A stretch of 64,000 bases of DNA from Sphingomonas glacialis (GCF_014653575.1 NZ_BNAQ01000001.1:1240001-1304000); one strand, 5' to 3'; positions 27,042-35,653 are shown, counted from the stretch's first letter. Program-made: numbers and translations. The notes: generated by a model not told the origin, from the letters alone.

Positions 27042-28199
27042 ATGGCCCCTGCCCCGCTAACCATCCGGCCGATCGACAGCAAGGCCGATCGCAAGCGCTT
27101 CGTCGACCTGCCGTTTCGGCTCTACGCGAACGACCCCAATTGGGTTCCACCGCTGAAAGGCGAAGCGCTCGGACTGATCACGCCCGAAAAGAACGGCTGG
27201 TTCAGCCATGCGATCGCACAGCTCTTCCTCGCCGAGCGCGGCGGCAAGGTCGTCGGGCGAATTTCGGCGCATATCGATACGCTCGCGCTGACGATGGATC
27301 CGTCCAAGGGCTTCGGCCCCGGGTGTGGGCAATGGGGGCTGTTCGACGCCGAGGACGCGACGATCGCGGCGGCGCTGATCGCGGCGGCCGAGGGCTGGCT
27401 GCGCGACCAGGGCATGACGCGCGCGCTCGGGCCGATCAGCATGTCGATCTGGGAAGAACCGGGACTGCTGGTCGAGGGCTACGATCACCCCCCGACGATC
27501 ATGATGGGCCATGCCAAGCCCGAATATCGCGGCTGGATCGAGGCGGCGGGGTATCACAAGGTCAAGGAGTTGCTGACCTACGACCTCGACATCACCAAGG
27601 ACTTCCCGCCGCTGCTCCAGCGGATCATCGCGTCGGGCGAAAAGAACCCGCGAATCCGCATCCGCAACGTCGACAAGACCAAGTTCGAGGAAGAAGCCGC
27701 GATCATCCTCGCGATCCTCAACGATGCGTGGGCCGACAATTGGGGGTTCGTGCCCCTCACCCCGCCCGAGATCAAGGATGTCGGCGTCAAGCTGAAGCCG
27801 ATCGTGTTCAACGATCTCATCCGCATCGCCGAACTCGACGGACGGCCGGTCGCGTTCATGATCGACCTTCCCGATCTCAACGAAGTGATCAAGCCGCTCA
27901 GGGGCAATCTGCTCCCCTTCGGCTGGGCCAAAATCCTGCTGTGGCTGCGCAAGCCGAAGGTGCGCACGGTCCGCGTGCCGTTGATGGGGGTGCTCAAGGA
28001 GCTCCAATCCTCGCGGCTCGCCAGCCAGCTCGCCTTCATGCTGATCCAGTACATCAAGGATGCCTCGGTCGAACATTACGGCGCGACGCGCGGTGAAATC
28101 GGCTGGATCCTCGAGGACAATCAGGGGATGCGCTCGATCGCCGATGCGATCCGGTGCACGATCAACAAGCGCTACTGGATCTTCGAAAAGACGCTGTAG
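27042..28199 (+). CDS. bcerS: Bacterial ceramide synthase homologue (GNAT-like acyltransferase)
   Basis: 385 residues from ATG 27042 (GAGG upstream); the frame is open far 5' but that part is antisense to the desaturase. The N-terminus, RFVDLPFRLYANDPNWVPPLKGE, and AQLFLAERGGKVVGRISAHID are the start of a GNAT-like fold. GPISMSIWEEPGLLVEGYDHPPTIMMGH and the second half fit the family whose Caulobacter member acylates the sphingoid amine. It is soluble and unrelated to eukaryotic ceramide synthases. Presence near spt, ACP and cerR strengthens the call. Confidence 0.72.
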   Translation: MAPAPLTIRPIDSKADRKRFVDLPFRLYANDPNWVPPLKGEALGLITPEKNGWFSHAIAQLFLAERGGKVVGRISAHIDTLALTMDPSKGFGPGCGQWGLFDAEDATIAAALIAAAEGWLRDQGMTRALGPISMSIWEEPGLLVEGYDHPPTIMMGHAKPEYRGWIEAAGYHKVKELLTYDLDITKDFPPLLQRIIASGEKNPRIRIRNVDKTKFEEEAAIILAILNDAWADNWGFVPLTPPEIKDVGVKLKPIVFNDLIRIAELDGRPVAFMIDLPDLNEVIKPLRGNLLPFGWAKILLWLRKPKVRTVRVPLMGVLKELQSSRLASQLAFMLIQYIKDASVEHYGATRGEIGWILEDNQGMRSIADAIRCTINKRYWIFEKTL

Positions 28200-28210
28200 C
28201 GCAGGTGGTC

Positions 28211-28239
28211 GATGGTGCCGCGCGGGTCGCGGCACCATC
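28211..28239. terminator. Hairpin between bcerS and the convergent small gene
   Basis: A perfect 12-bp stem, GATGGTGCCGCG (28211-28222) with CGCGGCACCATC (28228-28239), around a 5-nt loop. There is no T tract, but it lies exactly between two convergent genes. Confidence 0.7.
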
Positions 28240-28246
28240 CGATCGG

Positions 28247-28501
28247 TCAGTCGGCCTTGGCGAGCGGATCGACACCTTCGTCGGCAAGCCAGTCGGCGCG
28301 CGTCTTGCAGGTCCGGCGTGGAATTCGCGAACCGGTAACCTGGTTGACGACGCAATAGCGCGTCACGCGTTGCGCGGTCGGTGCGCGCGTGCCAGCCTCG
28401 ATCGACTGCGAGGATGGCGTCGCCGCCGGGCGGGCCTCGCCGGCGAAGGGGGCGGTTGCGATGCTCAGGGCGCTGGTGGCGAGAAGCAAAAAGATGGTCA
28501 T
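28247..28501 (-). CDS. Small secreted protein, function unknown
   Basis: 84 residues from ATG 28501 (GGAGG 7-8 nt upstream), opening a signal peptide (MTIFLLLATSALSIATAPFAGEA). The mature part has RYCVVNQVTGSRIPRRTCKTRADWLADEG: two cysteines flanking VTGSRIPRRT, a pattern seen in many small periplasmic sphingomonad proteins. The cysteines may form a disulfide. Function unknown. Confidence 0.7.
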   Translation of the reverse strand: MTIFLLLATSALSIATAPFAGEARPAATPSSQSIEAGTRAPTAQRVTRYCVVNQVTGSRIPRRTCKTRADWLADEGVDPLAKAD

Positions 28502-28679
28502 GGTCTGTCCTCCGCAAAGTTCGCGAGTTCCGCTGAACGGCTCGCGACTGAAGCAGTGCATTAGTCATGCCAAACACTTAATAGCCTGATTTACCTAGCT
28601 ATTCTTCGATTCTTTCATTCAGATGAATGGCCTCGCAGACCAACCTCCGGCGGATAATACCGATTGTCGGTGGCAAACC

Positions 28680-29450
28680 TCAGCGCAGCGTCACCCAAGT
28701 CGGCGCGTGGTCGCTTGCCTTCTCGCGCGCGCGATACGCCTTGTCGACGCCGGCATCGAGCAGCCGATCGGCTGCCATCGGGCTGAGCAGCAGGTGATCG
28801 ATGCGGAAGCCGGCGTCGCGCTGCCATGCGCCTGCCTGATAGTCCCAGAAGGTCCACACCCCGCCACCCGGGTGACGCGTGCGCAGCGCATCGGTCCAGC
28901 CTTGCGCGACCAGCGTGCGGAAGCCGGCGCGGCTCTCGGGCTGCATCAGCGCATCGTCTTGCATCGCGCGGACCGAATAGGTGTCATCGTCATTGGGAAT
29001 GACGTTGTAATCGCCCGCGAGCACGACGGGCAGCTCCTCGGCGAGCAAAACGCGCGCCCGCGCGGCGAGGCGATCAATCCAGCGCAGCTTGTAGTCGAAT
29101 TTGGGCCCCGGCTGCGGGTTGCCGTTGGGGAGGTAGATCGAGGCGACCACCAGCCCGTCGATCTCGGCCTCGAGATAGCGGCTGTGCTCGTCCTCGGGCT
29201 CGCCCCCGAGGCCGCGCTGGCGCTCGACCGGATCCTGCCCTTTCGCGAGGATCGCGACGCCGTTCCAGCTCTTCTGGCCGTGCCACAACACGCCGTAGCC
29301 CGCCGCGCGGATGTCGGCCTCGGGGAAGGTCTCGTCGCTGGTCTTGAGTTCCTGCAGGCACACGACGTCGGGCTGCTGCTCGGCGAGATATTCCAGCAGG
29401 CGCGGCAGGCGCGCCTTGATGCCGTTGATGTTGAATGTAACGATCTTCAC
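28680..29450 (-). CDS. xth: Exodeoxyribonuclease III
   Basis: 256 residues from GTG 29450. The EEP nuclease fold is clear: MKIVTFNINGIKARLPRLLEYL, Glu in CLQELKTSDETFP, LAGDYNVIPND, and the closing SDHAPTWVTL. It is a Mg-dependent AP endonuclease and 3'-5' exonuclease of base excision repair. It lies 30 nt after erpA in the same direction. Confidence 0.94.
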   Translation of the reverse strand: MKIVTFNINGIKARLPRLLEYLAEQQPDVVCLQELKTSDETFPEADIRAAGYGVLWHGQKSWNGVAILAKGQDPVERQRGLGGEPEDEHSRYLEAEIDGLVVASIYLPNGNPQPGPKFDYKLRWIDRLAARARVLLAEELPVVLAGDYNVIPNDDDTYSVRAMQDDALMQPESRAGFRTLVAQGWTDALRTRHPGGGVWTFWDYQAGAWQRDAGFRIDHLLLSPMAADRLLDAGVDKAYRAREKASDHAPTWVTLR

Positions 29451-29480
29451 GTGGCGCTGCCCCTTGGTTGGGGCCGGACG

Positions 29481-29819
29481 TTACACCGAGAAGCTGGAAC
29501 CGCAACCGCAACCCGACGCCGCCTGCGGGTTGGTCACCTTGAACGCGGCGCCGCCGAGTTCCTCGACATAATCGACGGCCGCGCCGCGGACGAGATCGAG
29601 GCTGATCGAATCGACGACCAGACGCACGCCGTCCTGCTCGGCGACGGCATCATCGGCATCGACCGAATCGGCAAAGCCGAACTTGTACTGGAAGCCCGAG
29701 CATCCCCCGCCATCGACCGACAGGCGGAGGATCGGCGGCTTGCCCTGCTTGCCCGCGATCATCGCGACGCGAGCGGCGGCAGAGGGCGTGAGCGCGATTT
29801 CGGGAGCGAGTGTGGCCAT
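29481..29819 (-). CDS. erpA: Iron-sulfur cluster insertion protein ErpA
   Basis: 112 residues of the A-type carrier family. The three cluster cysteines are Cys40 (GGGCSGF), Cys104 and Cys106 (SGCGCGSSF). FQYKFGF and VVDSISLDLVRGAAVDYVE are ErpA/IscA core motifs. ErpA passes Fe-S clusters to apo-proteins such as isoprenoid enzymes. It is probably co-transcribed with xth downstream. Confidence 0.93.
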   Translation of the reverse strand: MATLAPEIALTPSAAARVAMIAGKQGKPPILRLSVDGGGCSGFQYKFGFADSVDADDAVAEQDGVRLVVDSISLDLVRGAAVDYVEELGGAAFKVTNPQAASGCGCGSSFSV

Positions 29820-29866
29820 GCTGCCAAGATAAGCCTTTGCAGCGCCAACGGCAACCAGCGCGGAAA

Positions 29867-31060
29867 TCAGTCCGCCGCGGCAGGCCCGCCGACCGAGACC
29901 GGGATCGTCGAGATCGACTTGTCCTGCGCCGCGACGAGATAGTCGGCGGTCTGCAGGAACGGCACGGGGTTCACCGCGCGACCGTCGATCCGCACTTCAT
30001 AATGAAGGTGCGGCCCGGTCGAACGCCCGGTCGAACCCATCAGCGCGATCAGCTGGCCGCGATGCACGCGCGTGCCCGGCTCGACCAGAATCTTCGAGAG
30101 ATGGCCGTAGCGCGTCTGGATCCCCTTGCCATGATCGAGCTCGACCATGTTGCCATAGCCACCGGCGCGTTCGGCGCGATCGACCATGCCGTCGGCGGTG
30201 GCGTAGATCGGCGTGCCGACCGGGCCAGGGATATCGACGCCGGCATGCATCGCGGCGGTGCCGCGGAAGGGATCCGAGCGGATCCCGTAATTGCTGGTGT
30301 AATTGAGATGCGCGACGGGCTGCGCCGAGGGGATCGCGATCACGCCCTGCTGGAGCGTATCGAGCTTTTTCCACGTCATGAACAGCGAGCGGAACTGCGT
30401 GTCGGCGCGCAGATCGGCTTCGGTCGCGGCGCTGTCGGCGGCTTCGTACGGGCCACCCATTGCGGGCTGCTTGGCGACGATCCGCGCCGGGTTCAGCCCG
30501 AGGCTGCGGACATGCGCGACAGCCTTTGCAAAGCGCTGGTCGACGACACGGCGTGCCTGGACGGCGACGGCGACTTGTTGCAGTTCGATCTTCTTGAGTG
30601 GCGCGACGACATCGGCGGCGAGCGCATCGGCCTTGGGGTCAACGCTAGGGGTCGGCTTGGTCAGTGCAGCGACATCGCCCTTGCCCGACACGACCGCGAC
30701 GAGCAGCGCCTGGCGCTGGTCGATCCGCGCGGCGTGCGCCTGTGCGGCGGCTTTGATCGTCGCGACGTCGGCCTGCATCTTGCTGACGCGAATGCGCAGC
30801 TGTGCGACCTTGGCTTCGGGCGAGAGTGGCGCATCGACGATACCGCTCATCGCTGCGGCGCCGACCGCGGCCTGCGCCACGCCGTAGGCCGAGAAGCACA
30901 GCGTCACGCCAGCGACACCCGCCATCATCGCCTGCGCGCGACCGCCCAGGCTGAAACGCTTGAGATCACGTCCGTCATGGAAGATGAAATCGCGGGTCTT
31001 GAAATACGCCTTCAGACGCGACGCAAGTCGAACACCAGACTCGATCGAAATTCGGTTCAT
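29867..31060 (-). CDS. M23 family metallopeptidase (LytM-type), membrane anchored
   Basis: 397 residues. A cytoplasmic N-terminus, one hydrophobic segment (about 45-68), a long coiled-coil region, then the LytM domain: SNYGIRSDPFRG, HAGVDIPGPVGTPIYA (Zn His and Asp), GYGNMVELDHGKGIQTRYGHLS and HLHYEVRIDG. The catalytic residues are intact, so it is probably an active peptidoglycan endopeptidase rather than an EnvC/NlpD-type activator. It is transcribed alone or ahead of erpA (47-nt gap). Confidence 0.88.
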   Translation of the reverse strand: MNRISIESGVRLASRLKAYFKTRDFIFHDGRDLKRFSLGGRAQAMMAGVAGVTLCFSAYGVAQAAVGAAAMSGIVDAPLSPEAKVAQLRIRVSKMQADVATIKAAAQAHAARIDQRQALLVAVVSGKGDVAALTKPTPSVDPKADALAADVVAPLKKIELQQVAVAVQARRVVDQRFAKAVAHVRSLGLNPARIVAKQPAMGGPYEAADSAATEADLRADTQFRSLFMTWKKLDTLQQGVIAIPSAQPVAHLNYTSNYGIRSDPFRGTAAMHAGVDIPGPVGTPIYATADGMVDRAERAGGYGNMVELDHGKGIQTRYGHLSKILVEPGTRVHRGQLIALMGSTGRSTGPHLHYEVRIDGRAVNPVPFLQTADYLVAAQDKSISTIPVSVGGPAAAD

Positions 31061-31281
31061 TGGACCCCGGCGATCAAATTGCGTTTGCCGGATAATGCCA
31101 GCGCCCGCCCCACTTTCGATCCGGCTACAACCCCCTGCACCCGGACACGCAGTGTGTGACCGATAGCGCGCGTATCACGCAAGGGCTGGATAGGTCCGGC
31201 GCGGCCAAGCGGCTGATCGCCACGGCGAGTCGTTTAGCGCATCGTAAAAATACTGATGGAATCGACAGATGCGGGGAACCG

Positions 31282-31764
31282 TCACGCGATTGCGCGAACC
31301 GCCTCGAGCACTTCGGCGACATGGCCGGGCACGCGCACCTTGCGCCAGGCGCGCACGAGCACGCCCTTCGCATCGAACAGGAACGTCGCGCGCTCGATCC
31401 CCATATAGGTCTTGCCGTACATCTGCTTCTCGACCCACACACCGAACGCCTCGAGCACGACCGCGTCCTCGTCGCTCGCCAGCGGTACGGCGAGATCGTA
31501 TTTGGCGATGAACTTCTGGTGCTTCGCGGGCGTGTCCCGCGATACACCGAGCACGTCTGCGCCGAGCGCGTCGAAATCCGCCTGATGCGCGCTGAAATCC
31601 TGTGCTTCGCGAGTACACCCGCTCGTATCGTCCTTGGGGTAGAAATAGAGCACGAAGATCCGGCCGACCCGGTCGCGCAAGGCGGTTTGCGCGCCGTCGG
31701 GCAGGACGAGGTCGAGATCCGGCAGCGAATCGCCCACATCGACGGTCGTCTGGGTGGTCGTCAT
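31282..31764 (-). CDS. bcp: Peroxiredoxin, BCP/PrxQ type without the second cysteine
   Basis: 160 residues with the thioredoxin-fold signature FYPKDDTSGCTREAQDF; the peroxidatic cysteine is Cys50. In E. coli Bcp the resolving cysteine follows 5 residues later; here that position is Gln55 and no other Cys exists, so this is a 1-Cys type needing an external thiol. It removes hydroperoxides in the cytoplasm. The ATG overlaps the glnE stop (ATGA, 31761-31764). Confidence 0.9.
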   Translation of the reverse strand: MTTTQTTVDVGDSLPDLDLVLPDGAQTALRDRVGRIFVLYFYPKDDTSGCTREAQDFSAHQADFDALGADVLGVSRDTPAKHQKFIAKYDLAVPLASDEDAVVLEAFGVWVEKQMYGKTYMGIERATFLFDAKGVLVRAWRKVRVPGHVAEVLEAVRAIA

Positions 31765-34439
31765 GGTGTTGGTTCCTCAACATGCTTGAGCCAGGCGGAC
31801 ACCTCCTGCCGCGTCGTCTCGAGCGAGGCAACCACCGCGGGCCAATCCGTCATGCCGAGCGCCTGCGCGACGAGCGCTTGCGTCGCGGGGCCCGGCGCAC
31901 GCGCATCGGGCGCGACCAGCCGCAGCGTGACGAGCAGCCGCGTCAGCAGATCGTGCGCCGGGAGCATCGCCGCGGGCGCAAGACCCGCCGCGTCCAGCGC
32001 AGCGATCGCGCGGCGCAAATTGGGATCGAGCCCCTGTCCGCTCTGCAGCTGCACCATGTGCACCGCGAATTCGAGATCGACGAGCCCGCCGGGAAGCAGT
32101 TTGGCATCGAGCGGCCCGAGCGGCGGCTTGTGCGCGGCCATGTCGGCGCGCATCTTCGTTCCTTCGGCGACGACATCGCGCCGCGGTCGATCACCGCGCA
32201 GCACCGCGCCGACGATCGCCGAAACCGCCGCCTCGGCGTGCGCACTTCCGAACACGCACCGCGCGCGCGCGAGCGCCATATGCTCCCACGTCCACGCGCT
32301 TTCGCGCTGATAGCGCGCGAATCCGTCGAGCGAGACGCTGAGCGGCCCTTGCGTCCCCGACGGGCGCAACCGCGTATCGACCTCGTAGAGCGGTCCCGAT
32401 GCGGTCGGCACCGACAGCGCGGCGCTGATCCGTTGCGCCAGCCGATTGTAATACAGCACCGCGCCGAGTGGCTTGGCGCCGTCGGATTCGGCGAGATAAT
32501 CTCCGGTGAAGAGATAGATCAGGTCGAGGTCCGACGCGTGCGTCAGCGCCCCGCCGCCCATCCGGCCGAGCGCGAGAATGACCAGCTCGCTGCACGGCAC
32601 ATGGCCATGCGCGAGCGCAAACTCGGCGATCGTCGCGGTGGCGAGCACGCGGATCGCGGCCTCGGCGACGCGCGCATAGCCGGCCGAGACGATCAGCGGA
32701 TCCGACACGCCCGCGATGATCTGCGTGCCGAGCGCGAAGCGCTTTTCGCCGACGACTCGGCGAACATGATCGAGCTGCGCCTGATAATCCGCGCCGCCGC
32801 GCATCTCGCCCGCGAGCATCGCGACATCCTCGACCGGATCGAGCGCAGTCGCGTCGATCAGCCCGTCGATCAGCTCGGGCCGCCGCGCGAGATCCTCGGC
32901 AAGCGTCTCGGCATGGCTGAGGATCAGGCCGAGGAGCCGCGCGAGCGCTGGCCGTGCCTCGAGCAGCCGGAAGAAATTGACCGCGCTCGACAGTCGCGCG
33001 AGCATCCGGTCGAGCCGCACGATCGCGCCTTGCGGATCGGGCGCGCCACCGAGCGCCGCGATCAGACCGGGCAACACCGCCTCGAGCGCCGCGCGCGCCG
33101 CCGGGCTGCGCAGCGCGGGGTAGCCGCCGCCACGCCATTGCTCGATTCGCTGCGCCGCAAGCTTGGTCTCGACAAAGCCCGCTTCGGCCAATTGCGTATC
33201 GAGCCGATCCCCCTCGAACGACAGCGCATCGCCCTCTTCGGGGTCGAGCGCGTCATAGCTGCGCGCCGTCGCGGTCACCGCCGGGCGAAGCAGATCGAGC
33301 AACGCGCCGGCATCGGCAACACCGTGCAGCTTCGCGACGCCATCGAGCGCCTCTCCGGTCGGGAGTTGATGCGTCTGGCGGTCCTCGATCATTTGGACGC
33401 GGTGTTCGATCGTGCGAAGCAACGTATACGAGTCGCTCAGCGCCACCGCCTCGTCCGGATCGACCCAGCCCGCCGCAGCGAGCGCCGCCAACGCACCGCG
33501 CGTATCGGCGACGCGCAGCGCGGGATCGCGGCCGCCGTGGATCAGCTGGTGGATCTGCGCGAAAAATTCGACCTCGCGGATGCCACCGCGCCCGCGCTTG
33601 AGATCGTAGCCCGGGCCGAACGCCTGCCCCTGCGCATAATGATCACGAATCCGCCGCGAGATACCGCGAATCTCGCCGATGGCGCCGAAATCGAGCGCGC
33701 GGCGCCACACAAACGGCTGCACCGCGGCCAGGAAGCGCTCGCCCAGCGCAATGTCTCCCGCCGCCGCACGCGCACGGATGAAGGCGGCGCGCTCCCATGG
33801 CAGGGCCAGCGATTCGTAATAGGAAATCGCCGCATCGATCGACAAGGCGATCGGCGTGATCTCGGGCGACGGGCGCAACCGCAGGTCGACGCGCAGGACA
33901 TAGCCGTCGCCATCCCGCGCCTGCAGGATCTCGACGACGCGCTTGGCGATGCGGACCGCGGCTTCCTCGGGCGCCTCGCGCGCGCGATGCGGCAGCGTCG
34001 CGGGATCGAATAACAGGATCGGATCGATGTCGGAGGAATAATTGAGTTCGTGGCTGCCCTGCTTGCCGAGCGCGATTCCGGTAAAGCCGATCGGGGCGGC
34101 GCCAGGCGTGCGTTCCTCGATCGCGGTCAGGATCGCGGTATGCAGCGCGCGATCGGCAAAGTCCGACAAAGCGCGCGTGACCGCCGACAAATCCTCGCGC
34201 CCCGACAGGTCGCCGATCGCGACTCGCAGTGCCAGCCGCCGGCGCTCCAGCCGCAGCCGGCGTGCCGGCGGCATCGTCAGGTCTGCGATCTCGATCGTGC
34301 GCAGCGCGGGTAGGACGCCGCCCGCAAGGCTCTGCGCCAGTTCAGGCTCGCGTTCGAGCAAGACAGCGAGGAAGGGCGACCAGCGCCTGGCGCGATCGAC
34401 GGCTGCAACAACATCTTGATCGGAGACAGCGTTTTTCAT
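31761..34439 (-). CDS. glnE: Bifunctional glutamine synthetase adenylyltransferase/deadenylase
   Basis: 892 residues from ATG 34439; ATG 34451 would add four residues (MVST). Two nucleotidyltransferase domains are visible: the deadenylase part with GKQGSHELNYSSDIDPILLF, and the adenylylase part with LGRMGGGALTHASDLDLIYLF and DTRLRPSGTQGPLSVSLDGFARY. A helical PII-responsive domain lies between and after them. GlnE adjusts glutamine synthetase activity to nitrogen supply. The stop overlaps the peroxiredoxin start, so the two are coupled. Confidence 0.95.
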   Translation of the reverse strand: MKNAVSDQDVVAAVDRARRWSPFLAVLLEREPELAQSLAGGVLPALRTIEIADLTMPPARRLRLERRRLALRVAIGDLSGREDLSAVTRALSDFADRALHTAILTAIEERTPGAAPIGFTGIALGKQGSHELNYSSDIDPILLFDPATLPHRAREAPEEAAVRIAKRVVEILQARDGDGYVLRVDLRLRPSPEITPIALSIDAAISYYESLALPWERAAFIRARAAAGDIALGERFLAAVQPFVWRRALDFGAIGEIRGISRRIRDHYAQGQAFGPGYDLKRGRGGIREVEFFAQIHQLIHGGRDPALRVADTRGALAALAAAGWVDPDEAVALSDSYTLLRTIEHRVQMIEDRQTHQLPTGEALDGVAKLHGVADAGALLDLLRPAVTATARSYDALDPEEGDALSFEGDRLDTQLAEAGFVETKLAAQRIEQWRGGGYPALRSPAARAALEAVLPGLIAALGGAPDPQGAIVRLDRMLARLSSAVNFFRLLEARPALARLLGLILSHAETLAEDLARRPELIDGLIDATALDPVEDVAMLAGEMRGGADYQAQLDHVRRVVGEKRFALGTQIIAGVSDPLIVSAGYARVAEAAIRVLATATIAEFALAHGHVPCSELVILALGRMGGGALTHASDLDLIYLFTGDYLAESDGAKPLGAVLYYNRLAQRISAALSVPTASGPLYEVDTRLRPSGTQGPLSVSLDGFARYQRESAWTWEHMALARARCVFGSAHAEAAVSAIVGAVLRGDRPRRDVVAEGTKMRADMAAHKPPLGPLDAKLLPGGLVDLEFAVHMVQLQSGQGLDPNLRRAIAALDAAGLAPAAMLPAHDLLTRLLVTLRLVAPDARAPGPATQALVAQALGMTDWPAVVASLETTRQEVSAWLKHVEEPTP

Positions 34440-34506
34440 GGTCGAGACCATGCCTTGAGCCAGGACAGGCCAAATAGCACGCAACTAACGGTGTGGTCGG
34501 CCGTTG

Positions 34507-34520
34507 TTGACATATGTCAA
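34507..34520. promoter_or_regulatory. Perfect 14-bp palindrome over the start of a small ORF, upstream of glnE
   Basis: TTGACATATGTCAA is fully self-complementary. The ATG at 34514 is its centre, and each arm also reads as a TTGACA -35 element on its strand. It lies about 70 nt upstream of glnE (minus) and could be an operator or divergent promoter. Confidence 0.45.
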
Positions 34521-34705
34521 AGTCCTATGCCTCGACTGGACAAAACCTGCCCACCACGGCGTATCTCGTCGCGGCGCCGGCTCGCTCGGACATCATCTCG
34601 TCCGCGCTCCGCAGTGCATATCCGCAAGCGCACGCAGCGACCGACCCGTTCAGCGACATCCTTGCGGCCCTCGATACGATCGACCTGCAAAAAGTGCGGC
34701 GCTGA
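34514..34705 (+). CDS. Small hypothetical protein (63 aa)
   Basis: 63 residues between divergent glnE and convergent ecfG (17-nt gap). Codons are mostly GC-ending and the composition is protein-like (SDIISSALRSAYPQAH, FSDILAALDTIDLQ), unlike shadow ORFs. No ribosome site precedes the ATG, which sits in a perfect palindrome. No signal, membrane segment or recognised family. It may be a small stress-locus protein. Confidence 0.42.
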   Translation: MSKSYASTGQNLPTTAYLVAAPARSDIISSALRSAYPQAHAATDPFSDILAALDTIDLQKVRR

Positions 34706-34721
34706 GCGCGCGACACGACGG

Positions 34722-35366
34722 CTAGCGTCGCTCGCGGCTCAATTCATCGACTTCGCCCATAATCGTGTCGAGCGCGGACATGCCGGGCTCATTGCTGTGG
34801 GTGCGCCGCGATGCGAGCGAATTGTCGTTCATCACGGCTTCCAGGGCGACGCGACCACGCGCGACCCGGCTCTTGATGGTGCCGACCGCGACGCCGCAGA
34901 TCTCCGCCGCCTCTTCATAGGCAAAACCGCCCGCGCCGACGAGGATCAGGGCCTCGCGCTGGGGCTGCGGAAGATGCAGCAAGGCGCGCTGCATGTCCCC
35001 GAGCTCGACATGCTTGTCCTGGCTCGCCGGCGCCGCGAGAATCCGATCGGCGACCAGATCGTCCCATTCGCCTTTGAAGCGCGACCGGCGCATCTGGCTC
35101 AGATACAGGTTGCGAAGGATAATGAAGGTCCAGGCGCGCATGTTCGTACCAGCCTGGAAGCGCAGCCGCGCCGCCCAGGCCTTCATCAGCGTTTCCTGGA
35201 CGAGATCGTCTGCGAGATCGCGATTGCCTGAAAGCGACCGACCAAAGGCGCGCAGGTGCGGAATGACCTGTGCCAGCTGGGCCTTGAACTCCGGGTCAGA
35301 GAGCGAAACATGCTCCACCACGGGCTCGGGCGCATCATCTTCGTCATGGTCGATCGCGTCGGTCAT
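34722..35366 (-). CDS. ecfG: ECF sigma factor EcfG (general stress response)
   Basis: 214 residues from ATG 35366; upstream in-frame codons are untranslated leader. Sigma region 2 is IPHLRAFGRSLSGNRDLADDLVQETLMKAWAAR with FIILRNLYLSQMRRSRF, and region 4 is LPQPQREALILVGAGGFAYEEAAEICGVAVGTIKSRVARGR, both typical of ECF15/EcfG. In alphaproteobacteria EcfG is held by NepR until phosphorylated PhyR sequesters NepR. A 47-aa membrane protein gene precedes it and may share its promoter. Confidence 0.93.
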   Translation of the reverse strand: MTDAIDHDEDDAPEPVVEHVSLSDPEFKAQLAQVIPHLRAFGRSLSGNRDLADDLVQETLMKAWAARLRFQAGTNMRAWTFIILRNLYLSQMRRSRFKGEWDDLVADRILAAPASQDKHVELGDMQRALLHLPQPQREALILVGAGGFAYEEAAEICGVAVGTIKSRVARGRVALEAVMNDNSLASRRTHSNEPGMSALDTIMGEVDELSRERR

Positions 35367-35442
35367 GTAATCCAGTCTCGGCTTTGCAGAGCTCAAATGG
35401 GGGCATCGGACATCAATGTCCAACACGACCGGCTAAGCGACT

Positions 35443-35586
35443 TTATCGTTGGGAGAAAAACAGCAGGACCGCGAAGATCACAATGATCAGGGCCAGCGAT
35501 ATGCCCAGCACGTACCGCGTGACATGGGGCGTCGAACCGGCGCGGGCATCTTGCTTGCTCAGTTCGATCGGATCGTCATGGTCCAT
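35443..35586 (-). CDS. Small single-span membrane protein upstream of ecfG (47 aa)
   Basis: 47 residues from ATG 35586: MDHDDPIELSKQDARAGS, then one membrane segment VLGISLALIIVIFAVLLFF and SQR at the end. It has the size and topology of a tail-anchored small stress protein. An EcfG-type promoter lies just upstream and ecfG starts 76 nt after its stop with no evident terminator between, so both may be transcribed together and autoregulated. Function unknown. Confidence 0.65.
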   Translation of the reverse strand: MDHDDPIELSKQDARAGSTPHVTRYVLGISLALIIVIFAVLLFFSQR

Positions 35587-35627
35587 GCGCGCCCCCTGTC
35601 GTTGTGGTTCCGTATCGTATGGAACCC

Positions 35628-35653
35628 AACACACAGGGGCGCGAATGGGTTCC
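35628..35653 (-). promoter_or_regulatory. Putative EcfG-dependent promoter for the small membrane protein and ecfG
   Basis: On the minus strand GGAAC (35653-35649), a 17-nt spacer, then TGTT (35631-35628) fit the GGAAC-N16/17-CGTT pattern with one mismatch. The expected start point is about 35 nt before the ATG at 35586. Confidence 0.5.

Noticed and set aside
31602..34013. 803-codon plus-strand ORF antisense to glnE
   Set aside because: Shadow frame; glnE has both nucleotidyltransferase motifs on the minus strand.
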